From positions 4,210,501 to 4,274,500 of the forward strand of contig NC_042529.1 in NCBI RefSeq assembly GCF_900963305.1: a stretch of 64,000 nucleotides of DNA, given 5' to 3'. This stretch comes from Echeneis naucrates. Its lineage: Eukaryota; Chordata; Actinopteri; Carangiformes; Echeneidae. Shown in pieces: positions 1-12,542 of the stretch (its first letter is position 1; each line of letters opens with the position of its first letter). The notes beneath the pieces are model-generated. The model was not told the DNA's origin and did not search any database. It saw nothing but the letters and a program-made list of their open reading frames with translations. The position numbers were made by a program, and so were the translations under genes.

Positions 1-1017
1 TCAGAAATCTGCGGAGACGTTTTGCTTGTGATGATTTCTTCCCTTACGTTGCCATTCACTGCCAGAAGGAAATTTAGAGGAAATAACAAGAAAATGAGGC
101 TCAACAGTCAAACTACTTTTCAAAAGTCTTCGGGGACCTCCAGGAGCATTTGACTTCTATTTGAAGCAATAGAGGTCAGAAAAAAGCTGGTGTTATGCTG
201 CCACCTACTGTATCCAGAAATATAATCACACTAATGCTTTGAGAAAAACTAAAACAGTATTCAATGCACAAGTTGGCCAATCAAGACAACTGAAAATGTA
301 AAAATTATTTAATGGGCCACAATTCAATATACCTTTATCTTACATGTCTATAACAATGCAGATATATGAAGAATAAGACTTCAAATCATAAAGATGAACT
401 TTTTTTTAACAGCAGTTTGAATGAATGAACTTCCACCTCTTCACCACTTTCTTCACCCAAATTACTGAACTAATGGCTCATTTATTTCCAGGAAACCTGC
501 TGGGAAATATCTAAAATATTTTATTTTATTTTTTATTTTTTTTTAAAGGAGCACTTACAGTATTCTGCGACTATTTTGGGTATCCTGCAGGTCTGAGGAG
601 ACACATAAACAACAGTGCCGGGGTTCTTCCGGGCATAATCCACCACTCCCTCTTCAATGAACTCCCTGAGAAACAAGAGGACACAAAGATGATGATGATG
701 TGGAGATGTAAGACCTGCAGGAGGACAAAAGAGCCCAGCAGACAGAAAGACAACAAATGGACGTGAAGAAACGTATGATGGAGGTGGAAAAGCAAAATCC
801 AAAACCATTTCTGCATGCTTTAACGGGATTGGTATGAAGTAACAGAGGAGATCTGTTAGTGTGATCATGCCATGGATCGATGTTACCTGACTCCCAGGGA
901 GCTCTGTGCGTTTTTGGAGAAGATGATGGAGATCCGTTTGAGCTGGCAGACGTACCGGCCGACCCCGTTCTGGAGGACACTCCTCAGGAAGCGGCTCGGA
1001 GTCCCCCGGGCCGTCAT
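1..1017 (-). CDS. mrpl43: Mitochondrial large ribosomal subunit protein mL43 (partial, 3' part outside window)
   Basis: Component of the mitochondrial 39S ribosomal subunit with the L51/S25/CI-B8 thioredoxin-like fold. Three coding exons are visible on the minus strand: 1017-887, 665-559 and 58-1, the last running off the window. All have GT-AG borders and compatible phases (131 nt, 107 nt, then the split Leu codon T|TG). The start reads [20 protein letters not shown], almost identical to the remembered human N-terminus. Exon 2 encodes [20 protein letters not shown] and ends in IVAEY. Exon 3 resumes with LNGNVREEI, as in human MRPL43. The gene lies head to head with twnk, with 636 bases between the two start codons, the arrangement I recall for mammals. 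The bases from 59 to 558 and 666 to 886 are introns and hold nothing else I recognise. Confidence 0.95.
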
Positions 1018-1653
1018 CTCTACTCCCGGAGGTTTAAAAAAAATAAAAAATAAAATAATAACCTACTTTAACAACCGTCTGACAAAAAAAACCGACGTTA
1101 AAGATCAACGGCTGCCACAGAGGACGAGCTCACGGGTATGAGCACAGCGCAGTCCGTCCGGAAACGGCCTCCGGAGCGAAACGTGTAACAGACAGCACGG
1201 CCAGAATAAATTAAATTAAATCGGAAACTATCAGGACTCAAGAAGTTATCCTTTTATTAAATTACGTTTTTAAAATGCATTTTAATTTTCATAACATTCA
1301 GAGAGGTAATATTAAACGTTTTCACCGGAAATTAAGTAGTCCCACTGTAAGTTATTTTTCGCACGGACTTATTTTGGAAGCGCACCGAAAAGCCCGGGCT
1401 GAGGGAGCATGGAGGGAAAGCGGGACAGATAACAGCGGCTGTAGGTATGATCTGAAGTTATCACGAACATTTAGGTGATCATATTTATAGACAAGACTTC
1501 CACGCGCCTCCATTCTCGTTTCTATCTCACGGGCGAGTGTGTGATGAAATAAAAATAACCCTTTTCTGCATCACTGCCTGTCCAGCTCAGCCACTGCTGC
1601 TTTTTGTTTGTTTGTCTGTCTGTTGCAGGTTCAATGTCATATCCTGGGAACCA
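1018..1653. promoter_or_regulatory. Shared head-to-head promoter region of mrpl43 and twnk
   Basis: This stretch separates the divergent start codons of two mitochondrial genes. It holds ETS-like cores (CCGGAAAC near 1158 and ACCGGAAAT at 1324-1332) and several CpG-containing patches, and I see no TATA box. A candidate non-coding twnk exon could end at 1444 (CTGTAG|GTATGA). It would splice to the acceptor TTGCAG at 1623-1628, just before the twnk start codon. Transcription start sites cannot be read from sequence, so the promoter role is inferred from position. Confidence 0.6.
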
Positions 1654-4628
1654 ATGTGGAGGAGCTTGTTGCTGAGGGGCACCACCCGTCTCCTGCAGGT
1701 GGTGGACCCCAGGTTTCTCCACCAGAGACATTTTTCATCCCTGTGTTTGAGATCTGTGACTCACAGGCTCATCCGCAGACCCTCATGTGTGCCAAGGTTT
1801 CATGGGACGGGCTGCTTCTTGGCACACAGTGGGACCAGGGCGTTCAGAAAGGATGCTAAGTCCACCGTGGAGTTCCCCGTGGGTCCCATCACAGTGACAG
1901 AGATCAAGCAGTACATACGCTCCAAAGATATTCCCTTCCACGATGGCTTCAGCTGCCTCCACATCCCGAGCATCTTCATCGATTCGTCTGCCAGGAAGGA
2001 CAGTTTCTCCATGTTCATCGACAAAACCACGGGGCAGTTTCTGTGCAAAGACACGCTGTTGGAAGGGAGCTGGGAGGATCTCCAGGATTGTCTGGAGGTG
2101 ATGCAGAAGGAGGGCCAGGACTTCCTCAGCCCTCATGTGCTGCTCGGATATCCACACAGCGTGGAGGAGCAGGAGGAGAGAGAGAGGGAGCTGATGGAGG
2201 TGCAGAGGATCTGGTCCAGTGCTGTTCCCTTCACTGACCTCCCCGAGGACGAAGCCCAGCTCGTTAAAACTATGTTCCAGGTAATAGTTGAGTGGGAAAT
2301 AATGGGTGATGTGCATCTGTTTATGATTCAGCAAAAGTAAGAGGACCACCAGGCGTGATAATGTTTGCTAATGTTCTGTTTCAGATCACAAAGGTCACTA
2401 ATGCAACCCTTAAGAAGTTTGGTGTGAGGGTCTTCAAACCCACTAAGAGTCTGGTTTTCCCATGGTTCAGTGGACCCAACACCTCTTTGAAGGGGGTCAA
2501 ACTCCTTTCTGCCCAAAACGGAGAGGCTGAGGAAGTAAAATATAATGAAGCTATGGTCCCAAAGTGTAGTTCTTACTACAACCTGTTCGGCCTCCCCCTG
2601 GTGAGCCGAATGGACTCTGAGGTGGTTCTGACAGGTCATGAGCTGGACACGCTGGCTGTGAGTCAGGCCACAGGACTCCCCAGTGTTGCTCTTCCACGTG
2701 GGGTCAGCTGCCTTCCTCCGGTCCTGCTGCCTTATCTAGAACAGTTCAAGCGAGTCACTCTGTGGCTTGGAGGCGACATTCGCTCCTGGGAGGCATCAAA
2801 GATCTTTTCACGCAAGCTTGGTCTGAAGCGCTGTTGTCTGGTGCGACCAGGCGAGTACCGGCCATGTCCCATGGAGGCGCTGGCACGAGGGAAAAACTTA
2901 GGTCACATCATCAAAACCTCCATCCCAGCAGCTCATAAATCCATAGTGTCTTTCAAGCAGCTCAGAGAAGACGTGTATGGGGAGTTGTTAAACACAGATC
3001 AGGTGGCAGGAGTGAAGTGGACGAGGTTTCAGGAGCTCAATAGGATCCTGAAGGGGCACCGCAAGGGGGAACTGACAGTTTTCACAGGTATATTTAAATT
3101 TTAACATCTCTCACCTGTACACTACCTGCCTTTGTAATCCTCTTTTTTTTTTCTTTTTTTTTTTTTTTGTAAATAATAGCAGGTTTCAATTCAATATTTT
3201 TCAGTTTAAAGTTGTTGTATTTGCTTATATGTGGATTACAGCTCATAAAGCATGGGGGGTAAAATAAATAAGACAATCATACCCAGTTTGTTTAATCCAG
3301 CTGTAATGAAAAGAATATTTGTGTACCCGATTGGAAAATTAGATGTAAGCAATTTGTGTGTGTCATTGTCTGCTTTTTATTACTGCTATTATCTGCACAG
3401 TTGACAATCCAACATGGCTATCTTTTGGTTCTTTGTTGTCTAGGTCCTACTGGCAGTGGGAAGACCACCTTTATCAGTGAATTGGCCCTGGACCTTTGTA
3501 TGCAGGGCGTCAATACATTATGGGGCAGCTTTGAGATCAACAACGTGCGCCTGGCTAAGATCATGCTGACACAGTTTGCCATGCAGAGGCTGGAGGAGAA
3601 CCTGGAGCAGTACGACTACTGGGCGGACAAGTTTGAAGAGCTGCCACTTTACTTCATGACTTTCCATGGGCAGCAGAACATCAAGTAAGGCTCAACGGTG
3701 CTCCATTTGGTTTTACTTTTTTCTGCATGGATGCAGCCTTTTCCCTTTGGATTTCAAGTCAGTTTTAACCCGAACCCTGTTTTATGATTGCGATGCTTGT
3801 CCAGTACTGAAATGTCTGATTTCCTGGTCTGACTCTTCTCACAGGACAGTTCTGGATACCATGCAACATGCTGTCTACCTCTATGACATTAATCATGTCA
3901 TTATTGACAACCTGCAGTTCATGATGGGTCAGGAACATCTCTCTGTAGACAAGTAAGTAAGAATAATTCTCCATCTGGGGCACCAGCTACAGTTCTGTCC
4001 AAGATGTACTGACCATGACAAATGCTGAAATAAATAATGGTTCTTGTGATCCAGGTTTGCGGTTCAGGATCACATTATTGGGGCATTCAGGAAGTTTGCC
4101 ACCAACACTAGTTGCCACGTCACTCTGATCATTCACCCCAGGAAGGAGGAGGATGATCGAGAGCTGCAAACCGCATCCATCTTTGGTTCTGCTAAGGTAA
4201 GATGAGGACACTGCCCATTTTTTAAGAGACTGTGCCGCACTACCACATTTTAGAGTTTTTCTTTTGACATAACTAAAACATGTTTTCGATTTTCAATCCA
4301 CCTCCAGGCCAGCCAAGAAGCCGACAACGTTCTCATTTTGCAGGAGAAGAAGCTGGTGACCTGTCCCGGCCGCAGGTCGCTGCAGGTGACAAAGAACCGT
4401 TTCGATGGAGACGTGGGCATCTTCCCTCTGGATTTCATCAAGTCATCTCTCACTTTCTCGGCTCCCATCAAAGGCAAACACAAGCTGAAGAAAGTCCACA
4501 ACAAACCAGAGAACGAGGATGTCGAGAGTAGTGATATGTCAGTGAAGAAGGACGAGGGTAAAAAAGAGAACGTAAATAAAACGGCCAAAAATCCACGACC
4601 TGTGAAGAATCCCACAAAAGGAAAGTGA
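1654..4628 (+). CDS. twnk: Twinkle mitochondrial DNA helicase
   Basis: Replicative hexameric 5'-3' DNA helicase of mitochondria, acting with POLG and mtSSB. Coding exons: 1654-2280, 2385-3087, 3444-3684, 3845-3952, 4055-4196 and 4308-4628. All have GT-AG borders and matching phases, giving 713 aa (human is 684). The start at 1654 ([15 protein letters not shown]) begins an Arg/Leu-rich, acid-poor mitochondrial targeting segment; the open frame continues upstream only into an intron. The N-terminal half is the primase-like domain. The C-terminal half is the RecA-type SF4 helicase: Walker [10 protein letters not shown] at about residues 444-452 exactly across the exon 2/3 border, Walker [10 protein letters not shown], and the [20 protein letters not shown] block. 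The C-terminal tail is Lys-rich. From memory the human gene has one intron fewer in the primase-like half. The reading frame and all catalytic motifs look intact. Confidence 0.96.
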
Positions 4629-5068
4629 ACCGTCCAGATATCACAGTAACTATCCCAACATACAGTATATTGCGATAACACATATGTGATTGTATGTTAT
4701 ACAATATATGAAATAACATTGTGAGTATGTCAAGATGTTTCACTGTTAGATGAAGTTCCAGAATGAAGTAATGATGGCAAAGTATTGTTCGGTTACTGAA
4801 GCTTTTCTGTGGTGGTACTACTGTTGAATGAGACAGAAATCTCTAAATACCAGTGTTCGTTTCAAAAAACGGTCAAATTTCTACCATTTCTAAATATACT
4901 GTAGCACATAGAACTACTGTTTTTCAAGGTCATGTTCTGTATTTCATGGTAAAACACTACCCAACTCATGTGATTCCCAAAATGATATAAGCTCTAGTGG
5001 CATGCCATTGTGACATTGTGACATCCACTCTGACTGCTGAACATTTGAATGAGCTGCTTTTTTTTTTA

Positions 5069-5074
5069 AATAAA
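5069..5074 (+). promoter_or_regulatory. Candidate polyadenylation signal of twnk
   Basis: AATAAA lies 441 bases after the twnk stop codon, just after a T-rich run. It is the first canonical hexamer I noticed downstream of the gene. 3' end use is inferred. Confidence 0.5.
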
Positions 5075-8000
5075 ATGCTTTTAATGCAGATTTTTGTCTG
5101 TTTTCATTAATAGCCAACAGAGGGCAGTGTCTCCTACAGAAAACCATCGACTCCACATAATGTGGAAGCTGATGTGATGAAACATCAGAGAACACTTACA
5201 AGTAGCATCCATAACTGACTGCCAACATGTGCATGCAATTTAGTTTTGTCTCTTGGCCTTGGTGGTGACTATTTCAGCATAGTTGAAGCAACCAGCCCCA
5301 GATGTCTGTGTGATTTATAAACAGACACAGCGCCCGATCCTGCATGTTGGCAACATGACGATTGATCCTGATGATTATCATGTGCTGCAAAACACTGCAG
5401 TTCCCTCATTTTCTTACTTTTCAGCCGTTTAACATCTCTCAAGATTCTCTTCTGAGATCTCCTATCAACAGGACAGTGAGCCTCTTTTCTGATTGACTTC
5501 TCTGTGTGACCAAATAAAAATATATCACATTTCAGGTAAACCAAATCCTCTAAAGATGGATGATTGGTGCAGGTGAGCTGGGATTAACTGTGACATCATA
5601 AAGTAACTCCTGAAAGCTTATCTTAAGGGCCAGTTTCTGAATACCGGCTGTGCACTGGTCTGTGGACCAAACTCTTTGATACCTTCACAGTATTATTGCA
5701 GACTAGGACTTCTTTAAAACAAATCTCACGCGATTCAGTGTGGTATTTTTAAGTGAATTTAGATTAGAACTTAGAATAACGCTCTTGAGTCCAGTATCAC
5801 ATTACACAATCCATTATTTAGACTGAGTGACTTTTAGTAAATGCAAACTGTATTTCAAAACATCTCCACATGAATATTTCATGGGTAACATCAATCACCC
5901 GGCCTCGCTGGCGCTGGTGTAAGATTACGCAAAGAATCGGTAGCTCTCGTGAGTGTCTGTACTGCACTGTTGACTGCTGTATGATGTATTGATGGTCTAT
6001 TTCAGATTTATGTCTGTGGAAATGTGAAAGTGTGCAGGTGTTTTAAATTAGGGCCTCTGATGATTTTCACCCTTGGCCTACTGAGACACTCGGAATAAAG
6101 ATATTTGCATTCAGGGCATGTCATTAAGACACTGCAGGACTTTTTCCAGCAGAAACAAGCTCATAACCTCAGCAATTTAATATCAGCTCGTGATGACTCT
6201 GATGCACAGATGGTTTCATTGCATTTTTAATTCATGAAACACTGTTCAACATTGTTCCATCGTAGCCTGGATTTCACAGAGTGGTGCCTCTCTGTCTGCC
6301 TTTGAGGTCTTTGCTGGCTCCATCTTTGACAGACCTGGCACCAGACTCACTTTACACTTGGTATGTGGACCCCTGAGCTCCTCGGATAGCTGAAACTGTC
6401 AAATATTGTTGTAAGCTGTGGGAATAATTCCTCGTTTTTTTTTTATGAATGTACATCAGCGGAGATGAGATGGCCGGAAGAAAACAGTTCCTGGATGAAT
6501 GTGATGATCTTCAGGTTCTTGTTCCAAACTTCTCTCACGTCTTCTCTCTCAAACTTTCCTGTAATGCTAAATGTTTTCCTCCAAATGTTTTACTACTTGA
6601 GTCTCTCCATAATGACTCCAGGCTGTGCCTCGATGATTCTGAGTGTCCTCTTTTCTTTGTGGGTGTGGGATATCGCTGCTGAGGCCTCTGAATGGGGCTC
6701 TTTGTCTTTAAAAGCAGTGGTACGCTCAGATGATGTCGCCTGCCAGCTCCTCGACTAAAGGAAAAGCACACGCACAAAAAATTGGAACAAATGAGTTTGA
6801 CACAAATGCACGTGCATCCACAGCTACAGAGAGCTTTGCACCCTGTAGCTGCTGGCTTCTTAACAGCCATACTGGGCTTCCTCCAAGTAAGCTTTCAAAG
6901 ATAACAGCACAAGTTTTCACTCTCTTCTCAGAGTAAACAGCTGGTGGATATATATACAGAGTTCAGAGCTGAACATCTGATTGTTCTCTTTTGTTTTGAA
7001 TGGCTTGCACTGATTAGAGCTTTGCATGCTTGTTCAAATAGTTGCCATCTGGAATGGAGGGAAGAAGAAACTACTTGAGTTATGCAGCTCTTAATCAGGA
7101 GGGAAACAAATTGTGCATACAGTATAGGGCTTGCGTGTGATATGGATATTGATGTGAATCAAATGAGGATAAGAAAAGAAGTTTCAGCCGCAGACAAGCT
7201 CTGTTCTCACGAAGTGTTTTATGTGCACACCACCCAAAACATCATGATCGGATATCATGATGCAGAGAGTTGGATTCGGATCTATTCCATAAACTGATTC
7301 AACAAACAAGAAATAGCCTGGCATTCTAACAATCTGTGAAAACTGAGCTTGCGGTTCCAGCTCCTCCCAGCCCAGCTGATGATGGGACACTCTGATTCAT
7401 GACATGCATGCATAGCTCTCTGCTCCATTAGCCGCCCTTCATTAAACCATCTATTTGACCAAGTCTGGAGGTAATTTCAGGACCGTCAATTACAGTAAAT
7501 CAACCAAGGGCTCTGGCTCTCCAAAGACTCCTCACTCATCATCTAAAATGGGATCATATTTATTTGATTTTCAACTGACCTTGGTAAAAATAGTGTCTTG
7601 TATCAATTAGAGCCAGGTCAACAGGAAACTTGAAACAGGCTTTGCTGCATTTTGGAAGCGATGCAGCCGCAATGAGGCAACAAATAATAATTCATTCCTG
7701 CCCTGCCTTGTTGCTGAGAGTTGGATGAGTCGATGAGCCATGATGCTATAGCTAGCCATAGCCAACTGCTGCCTGCAAACTAGCCCTAAATGATGGAAGT
7801 TGTGGTTGGTGATTTGTCATTTTACTTCTGTACTTCAGGCTCTGGCTTCATCTTTGGGCAGGTTATGATTTCTCATGCAACCTTCTGCCTGAAACCAATT
7901 AAAAAGATAGTTCCCAACATTGAACCAGGAAATGTGTGCTTAGAGATGAATGGAAAAAAATTGAATTTCTGCTTTTTATTGCACAGAATAATAGAGAACT

Positions 8001-8542
8001 GTGGCGAGAGACAGAAGATATTTAAATGACCTACACACCAATATCCTCTTCTTTACCGAGCAGTGAACAATGTGTGCAATCAATTCTTCCAAATAGCCTA
8101 AATACATAAATCAGGAAGGAAATGTCAAAGCCACATGGGTGAGAGGAGGTTTAAATGTGTAATCTGAATATTCTGGCACATATGTTTCCTTCTTTTTCTT
8201 GACAAACAGTTTAAAACCACAGTGAAAATATTATGTGACCCAGACTGACATTAAAATAGAAAGTGTGACAGAGCAAGTTCAACAGTACACCCAGAATCCG
8301 TCGCGTCAAAGTCTCTCTCTCTCTTCTTCTTCGTCTAGCATCAAGGCACAGGCGGGCTGCTGCTGTTTATTCTTTGCAGGGATGCGGTCAATCAGAAGTG
8401 TTCAGAAATCGCAGCTCTGACTTCATGTTATTTCTCCGTACATCTGCAGCCTGAACATGCTGAGGACTCCTGACCGGAGGCACTTTCAGAGTGGAAGCTG
8501 ATTCAAGATGCCCCACACCATTGTGGAATGGGTAGGGAGAAC

Positions 8543-8561
8543 GGGGGGGGGGGGGGGGGGG
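8543..8561 (+). repeat. Poly-G run (19 bases)
   Basis: An uninterrupted run of 19 G residues, seen directly. It could form stacked guanine structures or be a length-variable slippage tract. Confidence 0.95.
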
Positions 8562-11500
8562 CAGTTTACTCTGCCTCACTTGCTCACGTGCACATTGCAC
8601 GTTTGACCCACATTACCCAACAGTATGCCCTCCGCTGTGCATATTAATATCCATGTGCACATCCTCCCCTCTGTGACCCAGACAAGGAGAAAAATCCTGT
8701 TTCAGCTCATTATGAGAAATACAAAGTCTAAACTCGGACTCTATTTTTCTTTTCACCAACAAGTCCCATGAAAATCTAAAACTGATAATGATCTGTACGT
8801 CTGTCTTCATCTGTCTTAGCCATATAAGGAGACACTGAATGGCTGTTCTTTTGTTACATGAACAGTGTTTATGATTCAGTCATGCATATGAAAATATTTT
8901 TACTGGTGCATTAAATGTGTGTTAATCTGACGACGACGACAGTTCCAAGCAAATGCTCCGAGGCGCTGATGTTGGAGGAAACAAAAAACAGGGCTAAAAG
9001 AAGAGTGAATGTCGCACCATTGCCACATCCAAAGATCAACCAGGATGCATTGCAGTATTCATTGGCAGCCCATCTCACACCAGGTCCAACATATTTCCCA
9101 GTTAACATCACTCTCCTGATTCTCCTCAGTCACCCTCGCCAAGGATGCCATGTGCTCGTGTCTCAAATGCTGAACTGTCATGTGGCATTAGCAACGGGCC
9201 TTTAGTCGACCGTCCACCAGCCGATGACGGAGCTGTAATGCAAACCTCTTCGTGCTCGACTGGCAGGTGCCTTTTGAACATGAAAGGGGAAAGCTTTTTG
9301 AGTGACACCAGCATGCCTGGGGCTTATGCAACACTGAGATCTGGCCAAAAGAGAATGCTGAGGGGCTTAATCTGCCCTGGCACCGCTGGCTGTGGAGGCT
9401 GTTCAAAAGCCCCGAGGGGACAGGAGAGCATGTGCCATCTTACCGGTTTTTCTGCTTGTTGGAAAACTTATAAAGGTCAAAAGAGCGGGGAGGTGGGGTG
9501 ACTGCTGTGGTAAAGAAGGAGTGCTGGGATGAGATCAGGAAAGTGCATTCTGAGGTGGAGGGACTTAACAGTTTAAATGGGGCTTTCGGGGGGCACCCAT
9601 CTCCGTTTTAATGAGTGGAGGGCCTCATTCCTTTGGAGGAAATGGTCAGAGAGGCTCCTGGCAAGGCTCCAGCACCTCACACCAGACTTCCATCTAATTC
9701 ACTCTGAGAGTAGGAAAGACAGAAAGAAAGGGAGACAGCTTTGTCCATGCGACCAAGCAGACATACTCCATAGCCTGGCCAAAGAAAATGCCCATTCATT
9801 CTCAAATTAGTGGTTTGCATGGCCGCCTTCAAAGGAGGCCCCTCGCTGCCTAATCTTCTCTGACTGTGTGCACACACTGGCCGTCTGCTTCCACAGCCAG
9901 TGATCACCCAGTGCAGCAGTTAATTGATGCATCATCAGCATGAGCATGGCCAGTTAAGCTGATTACCTTGGAGTGCAACATCCTCCGTCGAGATATAAAT
10001 TAAAGCCGAGCACATGCTACTCATGAATCCTGAGTGTGATCATTTGCAGACCAGTTATTTTGTGGCAGCTGTAATAGAGTGCAGACTTTGTATTTTAATA
10101 TTCCTCTCATATGCTGAATGAACTCGTTGCACATTTTGATCAACCCCCTTCATTACAAAAGGTCAACATTTGATAATTGGATTTTAGGTGCGTCCACGAT
10201 GATAGATGGCAAAATAATTCCCTTGGCACGTACTCGATACTGAGATCAGATGGCTGAGGGAGTCTTTGCCTCACAGCTCCGGCCAACAAACGACAAAAGA
10301 AGCTGGATTCCTGCACAAAATACTTCACTCATCAGTCACACAGCAACATCTGCTTCTTGGAGATTAGTGAGAGGACCCATGCCGACCGTTACTGATTGCG
10401 CTGTTATTACAACACATATGGAAATATGATTCATAATCGACTTGTCCTTGATTAGGAATAATAATACTGACTCAGCAGCTTCCACGGAAATTCAGTCTTC
10501 CCTCATTACATGTTAGTGGACATTAAAGTTTTTTTCCTACCTCTTCTCCAAATGTTGTTTTTCTGATCAAGCTTCTACATAAAAATCCTTTTTTTTTAAA
10601 GATAACAATTTCATGTTATGGGCCTTCCACTACGTCATGCATTTTTACATCCTTTCCACTGATCACCTGTTGATTGCTTGATCAGATTTTGCTATGGTGA
10701 TGATGCCATGTCTCCAGATCCCAGCAGCCGCTGTGATGAACTATACAGGTTAAAATAACAGAAAGAAATAACGCAGCACACCATGAAGCTAAGACCCAAC
10801 TTGTGATGAACTGGAATTGTAAACATCCATTGTTGTTAGTTGCCTCACACTGCTCCATAAAAATATAACTTTTCTTCAGCTTGCAATCATTATTCGTTCA
10901 TGTTGATGACCTTCCTGCTGAGTCACAGGGCAGAGCGAGCATAGAGAGAATTTAGACATGGTGTTATTGTTCCTCTGCGGCGCTCTCAGCACCGTGAGAG
11001 CTGCAGGTAAAACAATCATTGTGTTATGATACCAACGGGTCACCCCTCTTGTCATTTGTTCAGTTTTGGACGGGTTAAACTCTTCTCCCCTCTCTTGCTG
11101 TTGAATTTGGACCAGAAACATACTTTGTGTCTTTATATTTTATGGTTCTTTTCATCCTGTTGGAAACAAGATTTAAAAAAAAAAAAAAAAAAAAACTGCT
11201 TTATGTTTTTTCTAATTGCAAACAAATGAAACAACTCCAGAGACGTGTGACAGACAGGCCTGAAGTGCACGCTTTGCTAAAAATACTTCACATCATGTAA
11301 ATCAAATGCAAAATATTCAAAGGGAATATCAAGTATGTACATGAATAACAATCCAGTGTACTTTGGAGAACTTTAAAAATGATTTTCCTGGCTCCCCTTC
11401 ACCGTGCGTCTAATGTATCATGAAACAAAGTGTGCTTTCACATTCAGGAAACTGACTCTGATAGCTGAGAACCAGGAGCTGTTTCTGAGTGAAAGGAGTT

Positions 11501-12447
11501 GCAGCGTCATTGACCAATTACTTTTCACCAATTATCTCCATCCGGCATGTTCTCCGGATAAAATGAGCTCACGGTGGATGCAGAGGGGAGGTCATTATCC
11601 GCCAACGCAACATAATTGCAGATGGGCTGGCTGCAGTGGGCAATGATAGGCATCTTGGGCATGCACAATCAGGCCCAGCCAGCAGGCGAGAGCGACGGGA
11701 ACACGATGTTCCACACTGGGGAGGTGAAGAACAAACTCAGAGGGTTGACCTGAGAAGCTGTGATCAACAGAGACAATGCATTCAACCCACACACACAGTT
11801 GTCGGTGATTGTAACAACTCCTCGCATATTCTCTGGTGGCCAGATAAGTGTGGGCCAATTTCCCTACATCCCCGGCAGGCCTCGCTGAAGCCCCACCAGC
11901 TTCACAAGGCTGCCCAGTTCAGCAAAGCCCGTTTCCTTCGAAATGAACCTCAGCCCTTTGAAAGTCAAACCCACTCCCAAAAAACAAACAACTTTGGTAA
12001 CATGGCAGATATACACAATGAAAATTGTGTACTTGTGTTTGTAAATATGTGCAAATTTTTTAACCGGTGCAAAAGCAGACAGCAGATAGAACAAGTTGAG
12101 ATTTTTTTTTTGAGAATCGGGGATTGCTGCTATCCAGTGGACCATGACGGTCAGGGGCTTTATCCTTGAGGAATCCATACACCGCAGTTTTACGGCAAAC
12201 CACTTCGGACCTAAGTGGTAGAGCCTCACTGACAATGTGTACGGTCGACAATTTACTGTTTGTGTGATGAATACCACAGAGTGCATAATACTCAGATACT
12301 CATGTAATGTATGTGGTCTCATGGAGATACAATCAGAAAGTCAAACAAAGTTCATGTCAGTTTGAATTATGTGCTCCTTAAATTGCTCTTCTTGTCAGTA
12401 TGCATTGCACTGTGCATGTGTGCCTGTGCCTGTAGTCCCATACTGTG

Positions 12448-12542
12448 TATATAAACACGTCTACAGGGGACTGCATGGAGCTCTGCTTTGCTTTACTCTT
12501 CTGACGCAGGAGGACTCGTCTGAGAGGCTTGAGGTTAGTCAG
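12448..12542 (+). promoter_or_regulatory. Candidate TATA promoter with a short non-coding first exon
   Basis: TATATAAA at 12448-12455 is followed about 87 bases later by a good splice donor, CAG|GTATGA, ending at 12542. A start about 30 bases after the TATA box would give a first exon of roughly 60 bases. No protein-coding gene starts here, so if real it would be an alternative upstream lzts2 exon or a non-coding RNA. Inference only. Confidence 0.22.

Noticed and set aside
1275-1478. 67-codon + strand frame in the mrpl43-twnk promoter
   Set aside because: It spans the likely 5' UTR exon and its donor site and has no family resemblance.
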